From Methylovulum psychrotolerans (GTDB lineage: Bacteria > Pseudomonadota > Gammaproteobacteria > Methylococcales > Methylomonadaceae), in contig NZ_PGFZ01000008.1 in assembly GCF_002923755.1 (NCBI RefSeq), positions 230,244 to 294,243 on the forward strand: a DNA stretch of 64,000 bases, given 5' to 3'. Numbering within the stretch: position 1 is the first letter of the stretch; each line of letters starts with the position of its first letter. Under the pieces are notes generated by a model that saw only the letters and a list, made by a program, of their open reading frames with translations, was not told the DNA's origin and did not search any database. Of this stretch, positions 55,752 through 64,000 are shown piece by piece. The position numbers and the translations under genes are program-made.

Positions 55752-58700
55752 ATGGCTACTAAACTTTATTCATCCACGGCTTTTACCAGTGGCGCTGCGA
55801 CTGTCACTTCTGCATTTACCGCGTTTAGCTTCGATGACGATAGCGTAAGCGCGTCCAGCCTTACGGTTGCGTTGGTGTCCGGCGCGGTCACCGTTACTAC
55901 ACCTAACGGTGTCATTACTTTTTCTGCCTTAACATCGCTTGCAGGCGTGTTGAAAGGCTATTTTACTTTTGCTGACGGTAGCCAATTAGTATTAGGCGAC
56001 GGCCTTTCCACCATCGTAACTGACGCAACGGTGGCCAACACTTTACTTAGCACTGACGGCAGTGATTATCTGGATGGTCTTGGCGGCGGTGATACCGCTT
56101 CTTACGTCAATGCGACGGGGGCTGTAACGGTAAGCTTGGTTTCACAAGGCTCAGCACAAGACACTATCGGTGCTGGTTCCGATAAACTGATCAATATCGC
56201 CAATTTGACCGGTTCAAACTTTAACGACACGCTAACAGGAGATGCCAACGCCAACGTTCTTGATGGTGGTGCGGGCATAGACACGATGGACGGTGGTTTG
56301 GGGGCAGACACTTATAAAGTTACCGCAGGCGACACCGTTAGCGATTCGGGCACCGACTCGGCTACTGATTTGGTTATTGCCTCCGCCGACTATGCTTTGG
56401 CAGCAGGTTCGGGCATCGAGAGCCTGACTTTGCTGGTCGGCAGTACTGTTGCGGTTTACGGATCGGGTAATGCCTCCGATAACACCGTTACGGGAAACAG
56501 CCTAAACAACGTCTTGGATGGCGGTAGTGCCGGCACCGACTCTTTGGTGGGCGGTATTGGCAATGACACCTATATCGTTAGCCATAGTACGGTGACTGTC
56601 ACCGAAGCGACAGCGGCAGGTACGGATACCGTTATCAGTAGCGTTAACTATACCTTGAACGACAATGTCGAAGGCTTGAAGCTGGTGGGTGCGGCAACGA
56701 TTGGCAAAGGTAGCACCACAGCTGCCGATAACAATATCCTTATTGGTAACAGTAATAACAACACCTTGGATGGCGGTGCCGGCAATGATAATTTGACCGA
56801 TTTACTCGGTGGTACTGATACCCTGATCGGCGGCACCGGTGCGGATATCCTCAACGCCGGCAAAGGTAACGATACCTTGTGGGCAGGCGTACAGAACGTT
56901 ACGACAGGTGACAGCGCAGCAGACAACCTATACGGCGGTAGCGGTAATGACACTTTTTATGTGACTGAATCCCTTGATGTTGTTTATGATTATGCCAGCA
57001 TCACAGGGACTGACACGGTCAATGCTTATGCCTCTTACGCGCTGAATGATACCAACAGCTCAGGCATTGAAAAACTTACGCTGTTAGGCACTGCCGCTAA
57101 CGGTACCGGCAATTCCTTGGCCAATACGATTACGGGTAATGCCTCTAGTAACACCTTGGATGGCGGTGCAGGCGACGATATCATAAACGATACCACTGGC
57201 GGTACCAATATCCTGATCGGCGGTGCGGGCGGTGATACTATAACAGGCGGTGCAGGTAGTGACACTTTGTGGGCAGGGGCACTGAACGCAACAACATCAG
57301 ATAGTGCGACAGACCATTTGACAGGCGGGGCAGGATCTGACACTTATTATGTCAATGCTGATCAACTCTCTGATATCGTCACTGAGTTGACCGCTGACAG
57401 CGGTACTGACCTTGTCAAATCCACGGCCGATTATTCACTGGCCACTTCTGTCGGTGCGGGCATTGAAAACCTCACTCTGTTGGGGACAACAGCGAAAAAT
57501 GCCACCGGTAACGCTCTTGACAATACTCTTACGGCTAATACTGCAGGTGATACCTTAGTTGGCGGTGCAGGCAGTGACACGCTGGTGGGCGGTAGCGGCA
57601 ACGATAATTTATATGATAATGACGTTGGCGGCATTACCGCTGACGCTTCCGCAAACACGATGTCTGGTGATGTCGGTGCGGATATTTATTATGTTAATAA
57701 TATCAATGATGTCACGCTTGAAAAAACGGCTGATAGCGGTATTGATGAAGTACGGACTACGGTTAGCTTTACGCTCACTAATGACACTACTACTGCCAAT
57801 ACCAGTAAGAGTGCGGGGGTTGAAAACCTGACCTTATATGGCTCAGCTGCCGTCAGCGGTACGGGTAATAACTTGGCCAACACCATTAAAGTCGATGTCT
57901 CCAACGTACAAGACAACACCTTATCAGGCGGTAGCGGAGCCGACGTACTGACTGGTGGTGTGGGTGATGATACCTTAGTGTCTGGCCTTAAAGCTGACAC
58001 TGCTGCTGACTTGTTTGCCGATAAGTTGACTGGTGGGGATGGTGATGATACTTATGTAATTAATAGCAATACCGACACTATCACCGAAACGGCCACTACG
58101 GCTAGCGGCACTGATTTGGTGCTGGTCAACGTCAGTGCTGTTATCGCCTCGGCGGTCACTTATATCTTGGCCGACAATGTCGAAGATATGGTCTTAGGTA
58201 CGGTAGGTGGTGTCGGCACAGCAGGTACAGTGCAGGCCAGCACTAGTCTGCTTAACGCGACTGGCAATATCTTAGCTAATAACATTGCCGGTAATGCCGC
58301 CGCTAATATCATTATCGGTGGTGATGGTAACGATACTTTATTCGGCGGGGCTGGTGCCGATACTTTATATGACAGCATCAGCGCGACCGCAGTTGATACC
58401 TTAGGCAATGTCAATGTCATGAATGGCGGTGAAGATGCTGACCTTTACTATGTTACAGTCATTGGTGATACCATTTCCGATTCAGGTACTGTCGGCACAG
58501 ATGTCGTCAGCAGTATTGTCTCTTACACTCTGGCTAACGGCAATGGCATTGAAACCCTGACGTTGACCGGCACGGCAGCAGTCAATGCCACTGGCAATAG
58601 CTCTAATAATACCATTAACGGTAATACCGCGAACAATAGCTTGACAGGTAATGCGGGTAATGACACGTTAAATGATGGTGGCGGTACCGGTGTTGATAAA

Positions 58701-59357
58701 ATGAACGGCGGTGCTGGCGACGATACCTATTATGTCAACAATACCAGTGATACGATTACGGAAAGTTCAGCTACAGGCAGCGGTACCGACTCGGTTATTA
58801 GCTCCGTGAATTTCACGCTCAACGCTAACGTCGAAAACCTCACACTGATCGGTGCAAATTCTATTTACGGCAGAGGCAACGGAATTGCTAATACCATTAT
58901 CGGTAATGCTGGGGCCAATACCTTGAGTGGCGATAATGGTGACGATAGCTTGAACGGTAAGGCGGGTAAGGATGCCTTAACGGGCGGTGACGGTACGGAT
59001 ACGTTTGTGTTTGGCGAAACCAGCGATACGGTCACGGACTCCACTTCCGCTAACTTTGATACGATTAGCGACTTTAGCGGCAGCTTTAGTGATGCTCTTA
59101 ATAGTATTGTGGGTGAAAATGATGTTATTGACTTAAGCGGGCTGGATACAGCGGGTCCGTTGACTAACGGCGGTTTTGTAAGCGGTATCCCTACTGGATT
59201 GTTGACGGCACACAGTTTCGAGTATTATAGCGTCGGGACTAATGTGTTTATTATTGCCGATACAGATGGTACAGCTACCACAATTGAGTTCAAAGTTGAG
59301 TTGGTCGGTTATGACAATGTGGCCACACCATTGGCCGCCGCTGACTTTATCGGGTAA
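55752..59357 (+). CDS. Large RTX-type calcium-binding repeat protein 1
   Basis: A 1201-residue acidic protein with no signal peptide and no cysteine seen. About 150 N-terminal residues (SSTAFTSGAATVTSAFTAFS onward) lead into repeats. Each repeat combines GN..N.I.GN, a GGxGxDxL calcium nonapeptide run (e.g. LDGGAGIDTMDGGLGADTY), a TYYVNN.SDTITE-like strand and GTDxVxSxVxYTL..NVENLTL. The end is a type I secretion target-like domain (TFVFGETSDTVTD, then NDVIDLSGLD and the final LAAADFIG). It should be secreted by an ABC (type I) system, but none is encoded nearby. It carries no visible enzyme domain, so a surface-layer, adhesive or matrix role is possible. Confidence 0.85.
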   Translation: MATKLYSSTAFTSGAATVTSAFTAFSFDDDSVSASSLTVALVSGAVTVTTPNGVITFSALTSLAGVLKGYFTFADGSQLVLGDGLSTIVTDATVANTLLSTDGSDYLDGLGGGDTASYVNATGAVTVSLVSQGSAQDTIGAGSDKLINIANLTGSNFNDTLTGDANANVLDGGAGIDTMDGGLGADTYKVTAGDTVSDSGTDSATDLVIASADYALAAGSGIESLTLLVGSTVAVYGSGNASDNTVTGNSLNNVLDGGSAGTDSLVGGIGNDTYIVSHSTVTVTEATAAGTDTVISSVNYTLNDNVEGLKLVGAATIGKGSTTAADNNILIGNSNNNTLDGGAGNDNLTDLLGGTDTLIGGTGADILNAGKGNDTLWAGVQNVTTGDSAADNLYGGSGNDTFYVTESLDVVYDYASITGTDTVNAYASYALNDTNSSGIEKLTLLGTAANGTGNSLANTITGNASSNTLDGGAGDDIINDTTGGTNILIGGAGGDTITGGAGSDTLWAGALNATTSDSATDHLTGGAGSDTYYVNADQLSDIVTELTADSGTDLVKSTADYSLATSVGAGIENLTLLGTTAKNATGNALDNTLTANTAGDTLVGGAGSDTLVGGSGNDNLYDNDVGGITADASANTMSGDVGADIYYVNNINDVTLEKTADSGIDEVRTTVSFTLTNDTTTANTSKSAGVENLTLYGSAAVSGTGNNLANTIKVDVSNVQDNTLSGGSGADVLTGGVGDDTLVSGLKADTAADLFADKLTGGDGDDTYVINSNTDTITETATTASGTDLVLVNVSAVIASAVTYILADNVEDMVLGTVGGVGTAGTVQASTSLLNATGNILANNIAGNAAANIIIGGDGNDTLFGGAGADTLYDSISATAVDTLGNVNVMNGGEDADLYYVTVIGDTISDSGTVGTDVVSSIVSYTLANGNGIETLTLTGTAAVNATGNSSNNTINGNTANNSLTGNAGNDTLNDGGGTGVDKMNGGAGDDTYYVNNTSDTITESSATGSGTDSVISSVNFTLNANVENLTLIGANSIYGRGNGIANTIIGNAGANTLSGDNGDDSLNGKAGKDALTGGDGTDTFVFGETSDTVTDSTSANFDTISDFSGSFSDALNSIVGENDVIDLSGLDTAGPLTNGGFVSGIPTGLLTAHSFEYYSVGTNVFIIADTDGTATTIEFKVELVGYDNVATPLAAADFIG

Positions 59358-59406
59358 ATCCGCTAAAGGCAGTATCCGTTTAAGCTTGTTCCGTTAAGCA
59401 GACAAT

Positions 59407-59443
59407 AAACCTCCATCTGGGTAGGCCCGGATGGGGGTTTTTG
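59407..59443 (+). terminator. Rho-independent terminator after RTX gene 1
   Basis: A stem of AAACCTCCATCTGGG with CCCGGATGGGGGTTT (pairing through two G-U wobbles), loop TAGG, followed by more T's. It starts about 50 bases after the stop. This suggests that the second RTX gene has its own promoter. Confidence 0.8.
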
Positions 59444-59525
59444 CCTTATAGCAGTTATGATTTCAGGGGGAGGCATTTACAAATGCCAGTCCGCGCCTAT
59501 AATCAACAAACGTCGAGGCATATAA

Positions 59526-59589
59526 TATACTTCAAGCGGTCAAGTTTTCGGTTTTAGGATTAACCGAAAATTTGACCGTTCAGAGTATA
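59526..59589. repeat. MITE-like palindromic element, compact copy
   Basis: TATACTTCAAGCGGTCAAGT onward, with the complementary half ending TTTGACCGTTCAGAGTATA. Both ends match those of the longer element at 17171-17357. The centre is reduced to GGTTTTAGGATTAACCG. It lies between the first RTX terminator and the second RTX gene. Confidence 0.82.
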
Positions 59590-59701
59590 AATGCTCTGCT
59601 CCGACCCAATGCCGTCGGGTTTGTGGCAATGTCCAGAAGTAAATGCTTTCCGGTACACTGATTCTCCCATCCAGCAGTTTTTCCTTTTTGAGATTATAAC
59701 T

Positions 59702-62611
59702 ATGGCTTCTTACGATTTTTTAACTTTAGCTAGCACTGGCACCGTACCTACCCAGGTGTTCCTTACCCTTGATACATTAACGTTTGGCGGAAGCATCCGC
59801 GCGGCGGATTTGACGATCAACACCGTTAACGGTGCTACGACGATTTCCTATACAAATGGTGGCACCACCGTGTCTTTAAAATTAGTCGGAAGCACAGCGG
59901 CATCGGGTTTTCTGAATACCCAAATAGCCCCAGCTAATTTTATTTTTAGCGATGGCAGTAAGCTGATGATTGGTGATGGAACGACTTCGACAGCCAGTGA
60001 CAGTATGAATAATACGCTGGTCGGCACTGAATATAACGATTATATGGATGGGGCAGGCGGCATTGATACTGTGAGTTATGCAACCGCCGCTTATGGTGTG
60101 ACGGTTGACTTAAGCACTACCGTCGGCACTACCGATGGGGCGGCGGGTAACGACAAGCTGCTCAATATGGATAATATCATCGGTTCGGCCTATAACGATG
60201 TGTTGATCGGTTTGGCGACAGTCGGCAGCACCATTGATGGCGGCTTTGGGGCTGACATTATGAAAGGCGGCACAGGCAATGACACATTTTATGTCACAGC
60301 TGGCGATACCGTTACCGATTCGGGCGGCACAGCGGATACCATCATAACCAGCGTCGATTACTATACCTTGCCGACGAATATTGAAAATCTGGTGTTGGTC
60401 AGCGGTACTTATGCGACGGGTAACAGCTCCGCCAATACCATGACAGGTAATACGGGCAATAATACCTTGGATGGGTCGACGGGTGCAGACACGCTGATTG
60501 GCGGTCTGGGTAATGATACCTATATCGTTGATAATGCGGGCGATGTTGTCAGTGAACTCAGCGGCCAAGGCACCGATCTGATTATGAGTTCGGTCAGCAT
60601 CACTGCTTTGGCGGCGAATGTCGAAAATCTGCAACTGGCTTATGGGACGGCGGCGATCAATGGTACGGGTAATGAATTAGACAATATCATTTATGCCAAT
60701 AAAGGCAATAATGTGCTGGATGGCGGTACCAATACCAGCGTGGGGGATACGCTGTCTTACCGCTATGGGGCCAGCAGCGGAGTGACGATTAATTTGGGCT
60801 TGACCACTGCGCAAGTGACAGGCGGCTCCGGCACCGATACGGTAACGAATTTTGAAAATCTGACGGGCAGTATTTATAACGATACCTTAACGGGCGGTAG
60901 CGGGGCCAATATTATTGATGGTGGTGCCGGCAATGATACCCTGGTTGGTGGGGCAGGTGCCGACCGCTTGATTGGCGGCTTGGGAGACGATATCTATGTG
61001 CTTGATAATACGGCTGATACGGTTACGGAAATTGCCGGGCAAGGCAGTGATACTATCCAAACAAATGTCAGTTACTCGATTGCAAACTTACCTAACATAG
61101 AAAATATCACCGTAACGGGTAGCGGAGCTATAACAGCGACAGGCAATTCGTTGGCGAATATTCTCAGAGGGCAAAGTAGCGGGATTAATACGCTAACGGG
61201 CGGAACCGGTAATGATAGCTATTATGTCAGTAAACAGACTGATATTATTAACGAGTTCGCAGGCGGTGGTACGGATACTGTGTTTGCCAGCGGTAATTAC
61301 AGCATTGCCAGTTATAGTAACCTCGAAAATTTGACTATGCTTGCGGCAGGATTTACGGGTACGGGCAATAGTGGGATCAATACGTTGACTGCCAACGCGA
61401 CAGGGGGCGACATTTTATTGGGTATGGAAGGCAATGATAAGTTATATGGCGGTGCGGGCAATGATACCTTAGATGGTGGTACGGGTAGCGACATTATGGT
61501 AGGCGGTAAGGGTAATGACAGTTATTTTGTTGACTCTACTGCTGATGTAGTTACCGAAAACCTGAACGAAGGCACGGATACGGTAACCCTGACCAGCAAT
61601 ATTGCCTATGTCTTGGCTTCTAACGTCGAAAATCTGATTTTGGGGGCTGCGGTTCTGACTGCTTCTGCACTGGGCAATACCCTGAACAATACCATAACGG
61701 GTAATGACAGCAATAATGTCATCGACGGCAGCATTGGTGCCGACGCTATGTTCGGAGGCTTGGGTAACGATTCTTATTATGTTGATAATGTTGGCGATAC
61801 GGCTACCGAAGCCGCCAGTGCCGGTACGGATACGGTGTATTCAACCGCCATTAGCTTTACCTTGGGGGCCAATGTCGAAAATCTGGTCTTGAACGGCTCT
61901 AACGGCATTTCGGGTACGGGTAATGCGTTGGATAACAATCTTAATGGCAATACCGGCGGTAATGTCTTATCAGGCGGTGACGGCAATGATATCATTGATG
62001 GCGGCTTAGGTGCCGATACCATGATCGGCGGTTTGGGTAATGACACCTATTATGTCGATAACATTGCCGATACAGTAAGTGAATTGAGCGGTCAAGGTAC
62101 GGATACCGTGATATCCACTGCCACCTATGCGCTGAACGATACCGCCAGTGTCGGCGTGGAAAACTTGACCCTGATGGGTTCTAATAATATTAGCGGTTCG
62201 GGCAATTCGTTAGCCAATACCATTATCGGCAATTCGGCATCGAATATTTTGGATGGTAATGGCGGCAAGGATACCCTGACAGGCGGCGGCGGCAAAGATT
62301 ACTTCACCTTTACTGGTTTGACCGAAACGAGCGCCACGTCAACCTCAACCGATGTCATTACTGATTTTAAGCAATCGGATACAGATATTATTGACTTGAC
62401 GGTAGACTTTGGCGGTGTCGCACCAACATTATTGACGACCCGTGGGGCGGCTTTTGCCAGTTCGACGGTAGGGGAGTTAAGGTATGTCACTTCTGGCTCC
62501 GATACGGTTATCTATGGCCATACGACCGGCCATACGACCGTCGATTTCAGTATTGTTTTGACGGGCAATACCTCGACTGTGTTTGCGTTGAGCGACTTTA
62601 AGTTTAGCTAA
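59702..62611 (+). CDS. Large RTX-type calcium-binding repeat protein 2
   Basis: A paralogue of the preceding gene, 969 residues from ATG 59702 (MASYDFLTLAST). The longer frame from 59591 would start beside a repeat and is rejected. It has a different N-terminal 130 residues, then repeats of about 100 residues with NNTLDGSTGADTLIGGLGND, TYIVDNAGDVVSELSGQGTD and NVENLVLNGSNGISGTGN. The C-terminus is GGGGKDYFTFTGLTETS, then VITDFKQSDTDIIDLTVDFG and the hydrophobic tail ALSDFKFS, as expected for type I secretion. No enzyme domain is recognised. Tandem position suggests duplication. Confidence 0.85.
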   Translation: MASYDFLTLASTGTVPTQVFLTLDTLTFGGSIRAADLTINTVNGATTISYTNGGTTVSLKLVGSTAASGFLNTQIAPANFIFSDGSKLMIGDGTTSTASDSMNNTLVGTEYNDYMDGAGGIDTVSYATAAYGVTVDLSTTVGTTDGAAGNDKLLNMDNIIGSAYNDVLIGLATVGSTIDGGFGADIMKGGTGNDTFYVTAGDTVTDSGGTADTIITSVDYYTLPTNIENLVLVSGTYATGNSSANTMTGNTGNNTLDGSTGADTLIGGLGNDTYIVDNAGDVVSELSGQGTDLIMSSVSITALAANVENLQLAYGTAAINGTGNELDNIIYANKGNNVLDGGTNTSVGDTLSYRYGASSGVTINLGLTTAQVTGGSGTDTVTNFENLTGSIYNDTLTGGSGANIIDGGAGNDTLVGGAGADRLIGGLGDDIYVLDNTADTVTEIAGQGSDTIQTNVSYSIANLPNIENITVTGSGAITATGNSLANILRGQSSGINTLTGGTGNDSYYVSKQTDIINEFAGGGTDTVFASGNYSIASYSNLENLTMLAAGFTGTGNSGINTLTANATGGDILLGMEGNDKLYGGAGNDTLDGGTGSDIMVGGKGNDSYFVDSTADVVTENLNEGTDTVTLTSNIAYVLASNVENLILGAAVLTASALGNTLNNTITGNDSNNVIDGSIGADAMFGGLGNDSYYVDNVGDTATEAASAGTDTVYSTAISFTLGANVENLVLNGSNGISGTGNALDNNLNGNTGGNVLSGGDGNDIIDGGLGADTMIGGLGNDTYYVDNIADTVSELSGQGTDTVISTATYALNDTASVGVENLTLMGSNNISGSGNSLANTIIGNSASNILDGNGGKDTLTGGGGKDYFTFTGLTETSATSTSTDVITDFKQSDTDIIDLTVDFGGVAPTLLTTRGAAFASSTVGELRYVTSGSDTVIYGHTTGHTTVDFSIVLTGNTSTVFALSDFKFS

Positions 62612-62644
62612 TGCGGCCAGTATAGCGGCTTATATTATCCATTT

Positions 62645-62677
62645 GGCCTTTCAGGTGCTACAGCCTGGAAGGCCTTT
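62645..62677 (+). terminator. Probable terminator after RTX gene 2
   Basis: GGCCTTTCAGG pairs with CCTGGAAGGCC (one mismatch) across a short loop, 34 bases after the stop, followed by TTTGG. The T-run is short, so efficiency is uncertain. Confidence 0.6.
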
Positions 62678-62895
62678 GGTGTCCCGATAGACGATCCAAG
62701 CGCGTTTTCGCTTTAACCCTCATGATAGGATCGTCGCTCCCTCCTGCATAAATTACCGCCCCTTAAGCCATAAACTAATCAACTGTCTCCGTAATGGCTA
62801 ACATCACCCGGCTAGACCTAATCCCGTTTACTGTTATGCCAATAGGTTTAAAATGCGGCCTGATAGTTAAGCGGCGGCTTTAGTGACCTGCCAAC

Positions 62896-63804
62896 ATGTA
62901 TAAAACCATCGACCTTTTTGCCGGGATCGGCGGTATCCGTTTGGGCTTTGCCGCTTATGGGTGTGAGACGGTGTTTTCTTCCGAGTGGGATAAAGATGCC
63001 CAGAAAATGTATGAGGCCAATTTTGGCGAGAAGCCGTATGGCGACATTAATCTGATTACCCCTGACGATATTCCCGACCATGATATTTTGTTGGCGGGGT
63101 TTCCTTGCCAGCCGTTCAGTATTGCGGGCAAGGGCTTGGGGTTTGCCGATACCCGTGGCACGTTGTTTTTTAATATTGAAGCGATTTTAAAAGCCAAACG
63201 CCCGGCGGCATTTTTATTGGAAAATGTCCGGCGCTTGACGACCCATGACCAAGGGCGGACGTTTAGGGTGATTCTGGCAACGCTACAGGCGTTGGGGTAT
63301 ACGGTTTACCATAAAATCATCAATGCCTTGGATTTTGGTGTGCCGCAAAAGCGCGAGCGTATTTATATTGTCGGGTTTTTGCAGCCGTTGGCGTTTGGTT
63401 TTCCTGAGCCCTTGGGCTATTATCGGCCTTTGGCGGAACTGCTGGAGCCAGAGGCCGACATCCCCGCCTGTTATTTTGTCTCCGAGCATATCCGGCGGCA
63501 GCGTTTTGCCTTAGTTAAGGGTACGCCGCCGTATCCGTCAATCTGGCATCAAAATATCGGCGGCAATATCTCGGCGTTACCGTATTCTTGCGCTTTACGC
63601 GCGGGCGGCAGTTATAACTATTTGGTGGTGAACGGTGTGCGGCGCTTAACGGCGCGGGAGATGTTGCGGTTACAGGGCTTTCCTGAAGATTTTACGATTA
63701 ATTTGCCGTATTCGGGGCTGCGCAAAGTGGCGGGCAATTCGGTGTCGGTGCCGGTGATCAAGGCGATTGCGGGGGAGATGCTGAGGGCTTTGCAGGGGAG
63801 TTAG
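62896..63804 (+). CDS. DNA (cytosine-5-)-methyltransferase
   Basis: C5-cytosine DNA methyltransferase of 302 residues. Motif I is DLFAGIGGIRLGF at residue 6 on. The catalytic C71 is in GFPCQPFSIAGKG, motif VI is LLENVRRL, motif VIII is PQKRERIYIVGF, and motifs IX-X are VRRLTAREMLRLQGFPEDF and VAGNSVSVPVIKAI. The target-recognition region (about 175-240) is short and its sequence specificity cannot be predicted. No restriction enzyme is recognised in the window; the next gene (minus strand, cut by the window end) is unidentified. It could be a solitary regulator or the M part of an R-M pair. Confidence 0.95.
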   Translation: MYKTIDLFAGIGGIRLGFAAYGCETVFSSEWDKDAQKMYEANFGEKPYGDINLITPDDIPDHDILLAGFPCQPFSIAGKGLGFADTRGTLFFNIEAILKAKRPAAFLLENVRRLTTHDQGRTFRVILATLQALGYTVYHKIINALDFGVPQKRERIYIVGFLQPLAFGFPEPLGYYRPLAELLEPEADIPACYFVSEHIRRQRFALVKGTPPYPSIWHQNIGGNISALPYSCALRAGGSYNYLVVNGVRRLTAREMLRLQGFPEDFTINLPYSGLRKVAGNSVSVPVIKAIAGEMLRALQGS

Positions 63805-63838
63805 GTGAGGGCAGGTTCCCTTACAAGTGTAGGTTTTC

Positions 63839-64000
63839 TTACCCTCCACCCCCTTCTGCGTAAACAGCCAAAATCACGCCGTTGATTTCCGTCAAACCGG
63901 GCCATGCCTCAGGCCGCCCCGGTTTGACGGGCAGGGGTTGGTGGTTCAGCAAGGCGGCGACAATCAAAGACCAGCCGTGTTGGAAAATGCCGACCATCCG
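63839..64000 (-). CDS. 3' end of an unidentified gene (cut by the window edge)
   Basis: An open minus-strand frame enters from the window end and stops at 63839-63841. It encodes about 53 residues, including FQHGWSLIVAALLNHQPLPV, GRPEAWPGLTEINGVILAVY and a final AEGGGG. Codon use looks like the neighbouring genes. I do not recognise a family. It converges with the methyltransferase gene. Confidence 0.35.
   Translation of the reverse strand, partial: RMVGIFQHGWSLIVAALLNHQPLPVKPGRPEAWPGLTEINGVILAVYAEGGGG

Noticed and set aside
56200..62300. Regularly spaced repeats that might suggest a CRISPR array
   Set aside because: The repeats are coding, in frame, of variable length and translate to RTX calcium-binding units; there are no unique spacers or cas genes.

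Overview
The window looks like a chromosomal segment of a gammaproteobacterium with roughly 50-55% GC. The evidence is gene content and order: rng-yhdP-nitrilase-tldD, mlaE-mlaD-mlaB-murA-hisG, yajC-secD-secF, ndk-rlmN-pilF-hisS-yfgM-bamB-der, and an Na+-pumping oxaloacetate decarboxylase (oadGAB). The intergenic spaces are full of short palindromic and MITE-like repeats. A methanotroph-type (Methylococcales) host is my guess from general resemblance; no diagnostic methane or methanol gene is present.

Layout. 1-9 kb: RNase G, the giant AsmA-like YhdP, a nitrilase-family amidase, a BamC-like lipoprotein and TldD. 8.9-11 kb: an AT-rich two-gene cassette of a three-Cys Gp37/Gp68 (DUF5131) protein and its partner TcmP. 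11-17 kb: hisC, an Rpn-type nuclease gene, then a minus-strand block mlaE-mlaD-mlaB-murA-hisG. 17-18.7 kb: a Tat-like exported amidohydrolase. 18.8-29.7 kb: an iron-acquisition locus with two Fur-box-like sites, a FecI-type sigma factor, a TonB-dependent receptor, a PLP decarboxylase, an amine N-hydroxylase, an MFS exporter, a fused acyltransferase/NIS synthetase and a PepSY membrane protein. Together these would make, export, re-import and reduce a hydroxamate siderophore, most likely a macrocyclic dihydroxamate of the bisucaberin/putrebactin kind.

30-37.5 kb: a small lipoprotein, glutathione reductase and a Prx5-like peroxiredoxin (a glutathione-linked peroxide defence pair), a decayed effector/STAND-NTPase/TPR locus, hisD, a secreted Cys-rich protein and a DUF817 membrane protein. 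37.7-48.4 kb: housekeeping genes for Sec translocation, nucleotide balance, tRNA/rRNA modification, pilus assembly, histidyl-tRNA charging, outer-membrane assembly and ribosome biogenesis. 48.4-55.1 kb: an NlpC/P60-like secreted protein, thiol peroxidase, oadG/oadA/oadB and a Sua5-type tRNA t6A enzyme. 55.7-62.6 kb: two adjacent large RTX-type calcium-binding repeat proteins. 62.9-64 kb: a C5-cytosine DNA methyltransferase and the 3' end of an unidentified minus-strand gene.

The least ordinary parts are the DUF5131-TcmP cassette, the siderophore locus with its fused synthetase, the broken STAND defence-like locus with a linker motif shared by both proteins, the tandem RTX proteins, and several families of structured dispersed repeats. 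One of these repeats supplies the stop codon of hisD. I found no tRNA, rRNA, CRISPR array or complete insertion sequence.
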